In this document: positions 7,957 to 15,275 of the stretch, one piece after another
Layout of the letters: each line of letters starts with the position of its first letter
How positions within the stretch are numbered: the stretch's first letter is position 1
Assembly (NCBI GenBank): GCA_900544235.1
Contig: UQUL01000001.1
Span: 1-64,000 of the forward strand
Direction of reading: 5' to 3'
Length of the DNA: 64,000 bases
Source of the DNA: an uncultured Collinsella sp.
Lineage (GTDB): Bacteria; Actinomycetota; Coriobacteriia; Coriobacteriales; Coriobacteriaceae
Position numbers and translations under genes: made by a program
The notes under the pieces: model-generated
What the model was told of the DNA's origin: nothing
Databases searched by the model: none
The model's input: only the letters and a program-made list of their open reading frames with translations

Positions 7957-8359
7957 GCCTCTCCTCTCTATCGTGTTGGCGTCCCGTCTGGGGGCCGTGG
8001 CTGGCGATTGCCGGGCGACCCTTCGAAAGGGACATGACATGCAGCCCCTATAATACCGCGAAATGCACGGAATATTCGGCGAACGGCTCAGTTTTCGTAG
8101 CGAGAAGTCCGGAAGTTTTAATTGAAACGGTTTAACCCTATGTTCTGTGGTCGTGAACTTCCGTAGAGGGGGTCCGTCTTGGGCAAGCTATTGGTCAGCT
8201 CTTGTAAGCATTGCGGGGGTTGACCTGTTGCAACGATGCCGTTCGCCGCCTGATTACTGCCTTTGGCCGCGCGAGTGTATTGTTTTGCGTGAATGTTTTG
8301 ATGGCACGCTTCAATCGTGCTGTATTGGATGGCAAGCAGATCCCGGCGAAGGGAGCGCC
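7957..8359. other. Intergenic region between divergent genes
   Basis: About 400 bp separate the Fe-S scaffold-like operon (minus) from the transposase-like gene (plus). An open frame runs through the right half from 8147, but it has no ribosome site and no recognisable protein, so I treat it as noncoding. It should hold the promoters of both genes. I see no clear RNA structure. Confidence 0.5.
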
Positions 8360-9169
8360 ATGCAGCGCGTTTGGAGAACGGTTACCGGCTTTTACTATGT
8401 CTGTGCCCGCGGTACGGACAAGCAGTTCATCTTTGAGGGCGATGAAGACCGGTGGGAGTTTTTGGAGCTGATGCGCGAGTGCTGCCGCGAGGAGGGCGTG
8501 ACGGTCGTTGCGTGGTGCCTTATGAACGACCACGTGGATCTGGTACTCTCGGATTATGAGGACACGATGAGCGCGGCGATGCACCGACTGCTTTTGACGT
8601 ACGCTCGTCGGTTCAACAAGCGTACCGGACGCTCCGGGCATCTGTTCCAGAACCGTTTTGACCGGCGCTCGCTCGATACCGACTGGCAGGTGATGGAGGC
8701 TATTCGCTCTGTACACGCCGATCCGCAGGAGGTGGGCGTTAGCCTAATCGAGCGTTATCCCTGGAGCAGCTTTCCGGAACATCTACGCGCTTACGACGGT
8801 GATGTGGCCGATGCCGCGAGGGGATTTTCTGATCCTTCTTGCGTGCTTGAGCTTTTTGGCTCTGCCGAGGGCTTTATTGCCTATTCGCTTTCGACGCCCG
8901 CCGGCAGTGAGTCAGCGCTGTGCGATATGAAAGAGACGGAGTGGGAACGCCACGCCTTTGCCGACAAGATGGCGAAGCGCCTGGGCGTGCCGCTCAACGA
9001 ACTCAAGACCGTTGCGCCCTCGCGGCGAGACAGAATCATTTTCGCTCTGCACGATGGCGGCTACACGGTGCGCGAGGTCGAACGGTATACGGGAATCAGC
9101 AAGAGTACCGTATCTCGTATCGTGCGCGCTTATGCGCGGGTGAAGGCACAGGCTGAGCTCTCGGAATAG
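8360..9169 (+). CDS. REP-associated (RAYT/Y1, IS200-like) transposase relative with C-terminal HTH
   Basis: 269 aa from the ATG at 8360 (AAGGGAG eight bases upstream). The N-terminus has the Y1 transposase fold marks: TGFYYVCARGTDKQFIF, CLMNDHVDLVLS, and YARRFNKRTGRSGHLFQNRF. In active relatives the metal motif reads NHVHLL (HUH). Here the second His is Asp (DHVDLV), so single-strand cleavage may be lost or altered. The last 60 residues form a helix-turn-helix (YTVREVERYTGISKSTVSRI). RAYT proteins act on short palindromic REP sequences, and GGGACAAA palindromes occur 57 bp downstream and at 14.6 kb. It may be a domesticated DNA-binding protein. No IS ends are visible around it. Confidence 0.75.
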   Translation: MQRVWRTVTGFYYVCARGTDKQFIFEGDEDRWEFLELMRECCREEGVTVVAWCLMNDHVDLVLSDYEDTMSAAMHRLLLTYARRFNKRTGRSGHLFQNRFDRRSLDTDWQVMEAIRSVHADPQEVGVSLIERYPWSSFPEHLRAYDGDVADAARGFSDPSCVLELFGSAEGFIAYSLSTPAGSESALCDMKETEWERHAFADKMAKRLGVPLNELKTVAPSRRDRIIFALHDGGYTVREVERYTGISKSTVSRIVRAYARVKAQAELSE

Positions 9170-9212
9170 AAAATGGCCGAACCACTCTTAGTCAAGCGAT
9201 TCGGCCAAAAAA
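9170..9212 (-). terminator. Terminator of the suf operon
   Basis: Stem TGGCCGAA (9174-9181) / TTCGGCCA (9200-9207) with TTTT on the minus-strand exit side, 25 bp downstream of the sufU stop. Its left edge touches the stop codon of the RAYT-like gene, so it lies between convergent genes. Confidence 0.75.
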
Positions 9213-9225
9213 TTTCTTGTGATTT

Positions 9226-9254
9226 GGGACAAATGCTACTGATTATTTTGTCCC
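9226..9254. repeat. GGGACAAA...TTTGTCCC palindrome, copy 1
   Basis: A 29-nt element with inverted ends GGGACAAA / TTTTGTCCC. It overlaps the last codons of sufU and the space behind it. It matches in length and ends the two units in the sufC-Rrf2 gap, and shares the GATTT before the GGGACAAA with one of them. It is a candidate REP element or regulatory/terminator hairpin. Confidence 0.6.
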
Positions 9255-9670
9255 GTGAGCATGCCGTCGAGGGTGCGCCAGGCGAGCTCGGCGCATTTGA
9301 CGCGGGCGGGCATGTGCGAGATGTCCTGGAGCTGGGCGGCTTCGTCCAGGTCTTCCAAGTCCTCCTCGGAGAGCTGCTCGCCGCGGATCATGGCGAGGAA
9401 GAGCTCTGCCAGGCGGTGAGCTTCCTCGACGGTCTCGCCGGTGATGAGGTCGGCCATGATGTCGGCACTGGCCTGACTGATGGCGCAGCCGTGGCCGGTA
9501 AAGGAGGCCTCCTCGATCACGCCGTTCTCGACGCGCAGCTGCAAGGTGAGCTCGTCGCCGCAGCTGGGGTTGATGCCGTCGTGCTCGTGCGTGGGAGCAT
9601 CCATCTCGTACTTATAGTCGGGGTGCGAGTTGTGCTCCATAAATGTGGTGGAGGTGTACAGATTACCCAT
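9236..9670 (-). CDS. sufU: SufU, zinc-dependent sulfur acceptor of the SUF system
   Basis: 144 aa from the ATG at 9670, inside the last codons of sufS (8-bp overlap), so translation is coupled. The SufU ligand residues are visible: NPSCGDELTL (Cys and Asp), FTGHGCAISQASADIM, and RVKCAELAW. These correspond to the zinc and sulfur-accepting site known from Bacillus SufU. SufU takes persulfide from SufS and passes it to the SufBCD scaffold. Last gene of the operon. An upstream frame up to 9775 overlaps sufS and is not used. Confidence 0.93.
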   Translation of the reverse strand: MGNLYTSTTFMEHNSHPDYKYEMDAPTHEHDGINPSCGDELTLQLRVENGVIEEASFTGHGCAISQASADIMADLITGETVEEAHRLAELFLAMIRGEQLSEEDLEDLDEAAQLQDISHMPARVKCAELAWRTLDGMLTGQNNQ

Positions 9671-10988
9671 TGAACGTGCTCCAAACGTGATGCAGGCCGG
9701 CGATGAACTTGTCGATGTCGGCCTTGTCGTTGTAGAAGGCCACGCTGGCGCGGCAGCAAGCAAGGTTTTCGACACCCAGCCAGGTAAGCAGCGGCTGCGC
9801 GCAGTGGTGGCCGGCGCGGATGCAGACGCCGTCCATGTCCATGATGCTCGCGACGTCGTGCGGGTGGATGCCCTTGACGTTAAAGCTCACGACGCCGTGG
9901 TGGTTGTCCCAGTAGATGGAGCCGATGATCTGGACAAAGTCGAGCTGCATGAGCTCGCCCATAAGGTAGTGGACGAGTGCCTGCTCGCGTGACTGGATGT
10001 TTTCGTAGCCAACCGTGTTGACGAGGTAGTCGAGAGCGGCGCCCGTGGCGAAGATGCCGGCGGCGTCCTGCGTGCCTGCCTCGAACTTCTCGGGGACGGG
10101 CGCCCAGACGGCGTCCTGCTCGGTGACCGAATCGATCATTTCGCCGCCGGTGAGCATGGGCGGCATGGCGTTGAGCAGGTCCATCTTGCCCCACAGGACG
10201 CCGATGCCCATGGGGCCCATGGCCTTGTGCGCGCTAAAGGCAAAGAAATCGGCGCCCAGATCGGCCACATCGACCGGCATGTGCGGCAGCGACTGCGCGC
10301 CGTCGACGACCAGATAGCCGCCGTACTTGTGCACGAGCTTGCCGAGGTTCTTGACTGGGTTCTCGACGCCTAACACGTTGGAGACCTGACCCACGGCCAG
10401 AATCTTGGTCTTGGGACCCACCTTGGCCAGAACCTCCTCGGTGGTGAGCTGGCCGGTCTTGGTGGGATAGAGGTAGACGAGCTTGGCGCCGGTCTCGCGG
10501 CAGACCTGCTGCCACGGGATTAGGTTGGAGTGGTGCTCCATGATGGTGATGACGACCTCGTCGCCCGGTTCGAGCACTGTGGGCGCAAAGCTCTTGGCGA
10601 CCAGGTTGAGCGACTCGCTGGTGTTGCGGGTGAAGACGACCTCATTGGCCTGGGCGGCGCCGATGAGGTCGGCAATCTGCTGGCGGACCTTGGCGATGGC
10701 ATCGGTGGCCTCGACGGACAATGAGTACAGGCCGCGCAGCGGGTTGGCGTTCATGCGCTGGTAGAAATCGCGCTCGGCGTCGAGCACACAGGCGGGGCGC
10801 TGCGCGGTGGCGGCACTATCGAGGAAGGCGATCTCGGGGTGCTGCTGGAAGAGCGGGAACTGCGCCTTGTAGGGATTAGTCTCTATGTCCACGGTGGGCC
10901 AACCGCGCGAAGCCTCGTCGCTGGCGTCGAGCTCCATGGGCTCGGGGGCGGTGCAGGTATCGCATTTTACGTGCTCGGTATCGATCAT
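9663..10988 (-). CDS. sufS: SufS cysteine desulfurase
   Basis: 441 aa. Class V PLP fold with PLP lysine in FSAHKAMGPMGIG, MEHHSNLIPW, and the catalytic cysteine in RAGHHCAQPL near residue 395. The enzyme converts cysteine to alanine and holds the sulfur as persulfide for Fe-S assembly in the cytosol. It has about 30 extra N-terminal residues with a CDTC pair (MIDTEHVKCDTCTAPEP), which is unusual for SufS. Its ATG overlaps the sufD stop by four bases, so translation is coupled. Confidence 0.96.
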   Translation of the reverse strand: MIDTEHVKCDTCTAPEPMELDASDEASRGWPTVDIETNPYKAQFPLFQQHPEIAFLDSAATAQRPACVLDAERDFYQRMNANPLRGLYSLSVEATDAIAKVRQQIADLIGAAQANEVVFTRNTSESLNLVAKSFAPTVLEPGDEVVITIMEHHSNLIPWQQVCRETGAKLVYLYPTKTGQLTTEEVLAKVGPKTKILAVGQVSNVLGVENPVKNLGKLVHKYGGYLVVDGAQSLPHMPVDVADLGADFFAFSAHKAMGPMGIGVLWGKMDLLNAMPPMLTGGEMIDSVTEQDAVWAPVPEKFEAGTQDAAGIFATGAALDYLVNTVGYENIQSREQALVHYLMGELMQLDFVQIIGSIYWDNHHGVVSFNVKGIHPHDVASIMDMDGVCIRAGHHCAQPLLTWLGVENLACCRASVAFYNDKADIDKFIAGLHHVWSTFNG

Positions 10989-12256
10989 GCGAGCTCCTCT
11001 TCAAAGTTATCGATCAGGTTGTTGCCCAGGCGGACGACGGCGGCGCGGGTGCGCTCATCGGTGGCGGAAAGCGCGGCATCCTCCAGCTTGGCGCGGATGA
11101 ACAGATCCTCGGCGGCGTTTTGGTCAAGGCCGCGGCAGGCGAGGTAGAACAGCTGCTCGTCGCGGACGTGGCCGATGGTGGCGCCGTGGTTGCCGGCGAC
11201 GTCGTCCTCGTCGCAGAGAATGACGGGAACGGTCTTGTTGTCGACGCCCTTGTTGGCCAAAAGCACCGTCTCGCGCTCGGTGCCGGTTGCGCCCTTGCAA
11301 CCGTGCACGAGGTCGATGGTGCCGCGGTAGACCTTCTTGGATGTGCCGGTCAGCACGCCGTTGGCGTCGATCTCGCACTCGGTCTTGCGGCCGCGGTGGC
11401 GCAGCTCGTAATTAAAGTCGCGCACCTGCTCGCGGGCGCCTAGGTAGTCAGTATCGATGGTGACCTTGGCGGTATCGCCTAGCAGGTCGCCGGCAAGGCC
11501 GGTGGCGCTGGCGCCAGCGCCCAGGACGGTGTGCTGCACGTTGACGCGCGCGCCCTCGTCCAGGAACAGGCCGGTGTCGTCGAGTGCGATCCAGCTATCG
11601 TCGAGCGTCTGCGTGCAGGTTACGTTGACGGTGGCGTACTCGTAAGCGCACACGCGTAGCACAGAGCCCACGACGCCCTGGCCGTTGACGGGGGAGTCCA
11701 GGGCTATGCGCAGATCGAGTGTTGCCTGCGGACGGGCGACGACGTCGATGGCGGCGATGGCCGCGGCTGCATCGACACCGCTCACACGCACGGTAACCGT
11801 GGCGTGCTTGTATGCGGGCACATCGATGACGATGCGCTTGGTGGCGTGGTCGGCCAAGTAGGTGTAGGCAGCCTCGCCCATGCCGGTTTCGAAGGCCTCA
11901 GCAGGGGAGAGCTCTTCCTCGAGCTTAATGGCGCTGGCCTGGTAGACGGAGGTTGCGGGCACGTCGAGCTCGGTCTCGGGCGTGATGCGGGCGCGGTCGG
12001 CGGCATCACCGGGGGCGGAGGCACGGCGCTCGGGGAAGCGCTCGGCCATGGCGTCCATGGCGGCGTCGAACGCGTCTGCCACGCCGGTAAACTGCTCGTC
12101 CAAGCCCTCGACCTCAATGGTCTCGGTGGGAGCGGCGGCAAGCTCGTCAGAGAGCTCGAGCTTGGTCTGATTCATCTTCAGCCAGCCCCAAGTGGCAGCC
12201 GGCATCGCGTTGACCTGCTCGAGCGTGGTAGCAGCGGTGTTGGTTTCCTGTTTCAT
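10985..12256 (-). CDS. sufD: SufD Fe-S assembly scaffold subunit
   Basis: 423 aa. The C-terminal half has the SufB/D beta-helix repeats, ending in the family motif NHGATIGHVRDEQLFYLACRG (first 20: NHGATIGHVRDEQLFYLACR) and the tail VRLGNNLIDNFEEEL. SufD partners SufB and the SufC ATPase to build clusters. The N-terminal part is variable, as is usual. It starts on the last base of the sufB stop (TAATG) and ends overlapping sufS. Confidence 0.93.
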   Translation of the reverse strand: MKQETNTAATTLEQVNAMPAATWGWLKMNQTKLELSDELAAAPTETIEVEGLDEQFTGVADAFDAAMDAMAERFPERRASAPGDAADRARITPETELDVPATSVYQASAIKLEEELSPAEAFETGMGEAAYTYLADHATKRIVIDVPAYKHATVTVRVSGVDAAAAIAAIDVVARPQATLDLRIALDSPVNGQGVVGSVLRVCAYEYATVNVTCTQTLDDSWIALDDTGLFLDEGARVNVQHTVLGAGASATGLAGDLLGDTAKVTIDTDYLGAREQVRDFNYELRHRGRKTECEIDANGVLTGTSKKVYRGTIDLVHGCKGATGTERETVLLANKGVDNKTVPVILCDEDDVAGNHGATIGHVRDEQLFYLACRGLDQNAAEDLFIRAKLEDAALSATDERTRAAVVRLGNNLIDNFEEELA

Positions 12257-13668
12257 TATCCGATCGCTCCTTCCATCTCGAGCTTGATCAGGTTGTTCAT
12301 CTCGACGGCGTACTCCAGCGGCAGCTCCTTGGAGACCGGGTTGGCAAAGCCGTTGACGATCATGGTACGGGCTTCTTCCTCCGAGATACCGCGGCTCATC
12401 AGGTAGAACACCTTATCGTCGCCGATGCGGCCGATGGTGGCCTCGTGGCCGATGTCGACGTTCTTGGCGCGGATGTCCATGGCCGGAATAGTGTCGGAGC
12501 GGCTCTGGTCGTCGAGCATCAGCGACTGGCAGCTCACGGTTGCCTTGGAGCCCTCGGCCTTGGGCGTGGCCACGATGGAGCTGCGGAAGGTCTGGATGCC
12601 GCCGCTCTTGGAGATGCCCTTGGTCTCGACGGTTGCCGAGGTATCGGGCGCGTTGAGCACGACCTTGCAGCCGGTATCTAGGTTCTGGCCGGCGCCGGCA
12701 AAGGTAATGCCGGTAAAGCTCGAGCGGGCGCGGCGTCCGTTGAGCACGCTCATGGGGTAGAGGTAGCCCACGTGGCTGCCGAAGGAGCCGCTGATCCACT
12801 CGATGTCGCCATCCTCGTCCACGCGCGCACGCTTGGTGTTGAGGTTGTACATGTTCTTGGACCAGTTCTCGATGGTCGAGTAGCGCAGGTGGGCGCGCTT
12901 GCCCACAAAGAGCTCGACGGCGCCGGCGTGGAGGTTGGCTACGTTGTACTTGGGCGCGGAGCAGCCCTCGATAAAGTGCAGGTCAGCGTCGTCCTCGACG
13001 ATGATAAGCGTGTGCTCAAACTGGCCGGCGCCCTTGGCGTTAAGGCGGAAGTAGCTCTGCAGCGGGAAGTCCAACTTGGTGCCCTTGGGCACGTAGACAA
13101 ACGAGCCGCCCGACCATACGGCGCCGTGCAGGGCCGCAAACTTGTGGTCGGTGGGCGGGATGAGCGTCATAAACTTCTCGTGGATGAGCGGCTCCCACTG
13201 CGGGTCGTGCAGGGCCTCCTCGATGCCGGAGTAGACGATGCCCATCTTGGAGGCGGTGTCCTGCATGTTGTGGTAGACGAGCTCGGAGTCGTACTGCGCG
13301 CCGACGCCTGCCAGGTAGCTGCGCTCGGCCTCGGGGATGCCCAGGCGCTCAAAGGTGTTCTTGATGTCGTCAGGCACCGACTCCCAGTCGTGCTTTTGGT
13401 CGGTGTTGGGCTTGACGTAGGTGACGATGTTATCCATGTCCAGGCCCTCGATGGAGGGGCCCCACGTCGGGTCGGGAAAACGATTGAAGATCTCGAGGGA
13501 CTTGAGACGCAGGTCGAGCATCCACTGCGGCTCGTCCTTTTTGGCGCTGATCTCGCGCACGATGTCGGGCGTGATACCGGCGTCGAGGCGCTCGAATCCC
13601 TCCTCGCCATAGGTGAAGTCGTAGAGGCTGCGGTCGATGTCCGCGACCTCGGTGCGGTTCTTGGTCAT
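12256..13668 (-). CDS. sufB: SufB Fe-S assembly scaffold protein
   Basis: 470 aa, the normal length. Family marks are YDSELVYHNM, VWSGGSFVYVPKG, YFRLNAKGAGQFEHTLI, the cysteine motif FIEGCSAPKY, and the C-terminal GHEATIGRIGDDKVFYLMSR. SufB is the core of the SufBC2D scaffold on which clusters form. It lies 12 bp after sufC with GGGGCGAC before the ATG, and it touches sufD. Confidence 0.97.
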   Translation of the reverse strand: MTKNRTEVADIDRSLYDFTYGEEGFERLDAGITPDIVREISAKKDEPQWMLDLRLKSLEIFNRFPDPTWGPSIEGLDMDNIVTYVKPNTDQKHDWESVPDDIKNTFERLGIPEAERSYLAGVGAQYDSELVYHNMQDTASKMGIVYSGIEEALHDPQWEPLIHEKFMTLIPPTDHKFAALHGAVWSGGSFVYVPKGTKLDFPLQSYFRLNAKGAGQFEHTLIIVEDDADLHFIEGCSAPKYNVANLHAGAVELFVGKRAHLRYSTIENWSKNMYNLNTKRARVDEDGDIEWISGSFGSHVGYLYPMSVLNGRRARSSFTGITFAGAGQNLDTGCKVVLNAPDTSATVETKGISKSGGIQTFRSSIVATPKAEGSKATVSCQSLMLDDQSRSDTIPAMDIRAKNVDIGHEATIGRIGDDKVFYLMSRGISEEEARTMIVNGFANPVSKELPLEYAVEMNNLIKLEMEGAIG

Positions 13669-13680
13669 TGCGTCGCCCCT

Positions 13681-14481
13681 TTACGCCTGCTGCTCGGCGG
13701 CGGCGGACTCGGCCTGGGCGCGCTGCTCGGCGGCCTCGCGCTCGAAGGTCTCAAAGCCGTTCTTGTCGATCCAGGGGATGAGCGAGGCGTCGTCCTCGCG
13801 TACGATGTGGCCCTTGACCATAACGTGGACGCGGTCGACATCCAGGTGCTCCAGGATGCGCGTGTTGTGCGTGATGATGAGCATGGAGCCGTCGCAGCTC
13901 TTGCGGTAGGCGTCCATGCCATGGCTGACGGTGGAAAGGGCGTCGACGTCCAGGCCGGAGTCAGTCTCGTCCAAGATGGCGAGCTTGGGCTGCAACAGCA
14001 AAAGCTGGAGCATCTCGACCTTCTTCTTCTCGCCGCCCGAGAAGCCCACGCCCAGCTCACGGTTGAGGTAGGCGGTGTCCATGTTGAGCTCGGCCGCGAG
14101 CTCCTTGACGCGACGGCGGAATTCCTTGCCCTTCATCTCCAGGCCGGGACGGCCGGCGATACTGGCACGCAAAAAGCTCGACAGCGGCACGCCTGGGATC
14201 TCGACCGGGGCCTGGAAGCTCAGGAACAGGCCGGCGCGCGAACGCTTGTCGGTGCTGAGCTCGGTGATGTCCTGGCCGTCAAAGACGATACGGCCGTCGT
14301 TGACCGTGTAGACGGGGTCGCCCATGACCAGGTGGCCGAGGGTGGACTTGCCGGCGCCGTTGGGTCCCATCAGAACGTGGGTCTCGCCGGCGGCGACGTT
14401 GAGGTTGACGTTGTGGAGGATGGTCTTCTCGTCCACGGAGGCGGTCAGACCTTCGATGGAAAGCAGCGGATTTGCGCTCAT
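13681..14481 (-). CDS. sufC: SufC Fe-S assembly ATPase
   Basis: 266 aa from the ATG at 14481 (GAGAGGGAC upstream); an upstream ATG at 14511 would place the start inside the likely promoter. ABC-type ATPase with Walker A GPNGAGKSTL, the SufC signature GVGFSGGEKKKVEML, Walker B LAILDETDSGLD and the ITHNTRIL His loop. It powers the SufBCD scaffold in the cytosol. First gene of sufCBDSU, divergent from the Rrf2 regulator. The C-terminal 20 residues are Ala/Glu/Gln-rich and probably disordered. Confidence 0.96.
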   Translation of the reverse strand: MSANPLLSIEGLTASVDEKTILHNVNLNVAAGETHVLMGPNGAGKSTLGHLVMGDPVYTVNDGRIVFDGQDITELSTDKRSRAGLFLSFQAPVEIPGVPLSSFLRASIAGRPGLEMKGKEFRRRVKELAAELNMDTAYLNRELGVGFSGGEKKKVEMLQLLLLQPKLAILDETDSGLDVDALSTVSHGMDAYRKSCDGSMLIITHNTRILEHLDVDRVHVMVKGHIVREDDASLIPWIDKNGFETFEREAAEQRAQAESAAAEQQA

Positions 14482-14500
14482 GCTGTCCCTCTCTGTATAT

Positions 14501-14520
14501 AGTGTACTCATAGGTGTACT
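14501..14520 (-). promoter_or_regulatory. Candidate operator: two AGTACAC half-sites before sufC
   Basis: The heptamer GTGTACT occurs at 14502-14508 and again at 14514-14520, 12 bp apart, which is about one helical turn. It sits 20-39 bp ahead of the sufC start, where an Rrf2-type repressor could cover the promoter. The regulator gene is divergent and next door. The assignment is inference. Confidence 0.4.
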
Positions 14521-14611
14521 AAACCCTAGGAATCTTCTCGGAATAAAGTTACTATGGGTTCGGCGTTAGTCAAGGGAAAACCCGACTAATCCACTCGACT
14601 TTTCTAGATGT

Positions 14612-14683
14612 GGGACAAAATAACAAGGCTTGTTTGTCCCACTTACTTAAGATTTGGGACAAACAAGCCTGGTATTTTGTCCC
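14612..14683. repeat. 72-bp compound inverted repeat with four GGGACAAA arms
   Basis: Two units (14612-14640 and 14656-14683) each have GGGACAAA...TTTGTCCC ends. Together they form one near-perfect 29-bp inverted repeat: left arm 14612-14641, right arm 14655-14683, loop 14642-14654. It fills most of the space between sufC and the Rrf2 gene and ends 21 bp before the regulator ATG. It could be a paired REP (BIME-like) element, a regulator-binding array or an attenuator. Confidence 0.75.
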
Positions 14684-14704
14684 GGTAACGATGAGAGGGT
14701 AGGT

Positions 14705-15136
14705 ATGCTCATTTCTTCCAAGGGCCGCTATGCCCTCCGGCTGATGATCTATATCGCGGCGCTGGGCGACGCCGAGGGCAAGATTGCCCTGCGCGAGGTT
14801 GCCGACCGCGAGCATATCTCACAAAAGTATTTGGAGCAGCTGGTTCGTCCGCTTATGAAGGCGGGCCTGCTTAAGAGCGTGCGCGGCAAGGGCGGCGGCT
14901 ACATGATGGCCAAGGATCCAGCCGAGGTGCGTGCCGGCGACATCCTGCGCGCCGTCGAGGGCAGCACGGCTCCGGTGGCGTGCGATGGCATCGACAACAG
15001 CTGCGCCCGTAGCGATTTGTGCTCGACCGTCAAGTTCTGGCGCGGCCTGGACGACGTGATCGAAAAGTACGTCGACGGCGTGACGTTGGCCGACCTGGCC
15101 GCCGTCCCCGAAATCAACTTTGACATTAAGCTGTAG
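14705..15136 (+). CDS. Rrf2 family Fe-S-sensing transcriptional regulator (IscR/SufR type)
   Basis: 143 aa from the ATG at 14705 (GAGAGGGTAGGT before it); an upstream start at 14654 would run through the inverted repeat. The N-terminus is the Rrf2 winged helix: SSKGRYALRLMIYIA, ISQKYLEQLVRPLMKAGLL, RGKGGGYMMAK. The three cluster cysteines appear as CDGIDNSCARSDLC, with spacing C-x6-C-x5-C, close to IscR and NsrR. Such proteins sense cluster supply by binding one themselves. It is divergent from sufCBDSU and is the obvious regulator of that operon. Confidence 0.9.
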   Translation: MLISSKGRYALRLMIYIAALGDAEGKIALREVADREHISQKYLEQLVRPLMKAGLLKSVRGKGGGYMMAKDPAEVRAGDILRAVEGSTAPVACDGIDNSCARSDLCSTVKFWRGLDDVIEKYVDGVTLADLAAVPEINFDIKL

Positions 15137-15275
15137 GTTGAGCGCAATTCCTTAAGATTTCGCGGAGGGTTGTTGCCGTTTACCGAGGGGTTGTTGTGCA
15201 ACAACGGGCGAGCTGCAATACTTACTCTTATCTTTGCAAACTGCACTTTAACTATACCAATGCAGGGAGGATCTT

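Noticed and set aside
8147..8359. N-terminal extension of the RAYT-like protein
   Set aside because: No ribosome site at the upstream start and no similarity to the family; the ATG at 8360 has AAGGGAG and begins the conserved domain.
12772..14502. Plus-strand open frame of 576 codons opposite sufB and sufC
   Set aside because: Antisense shadow of the suf genes, crossing the gap between two recognised genes.
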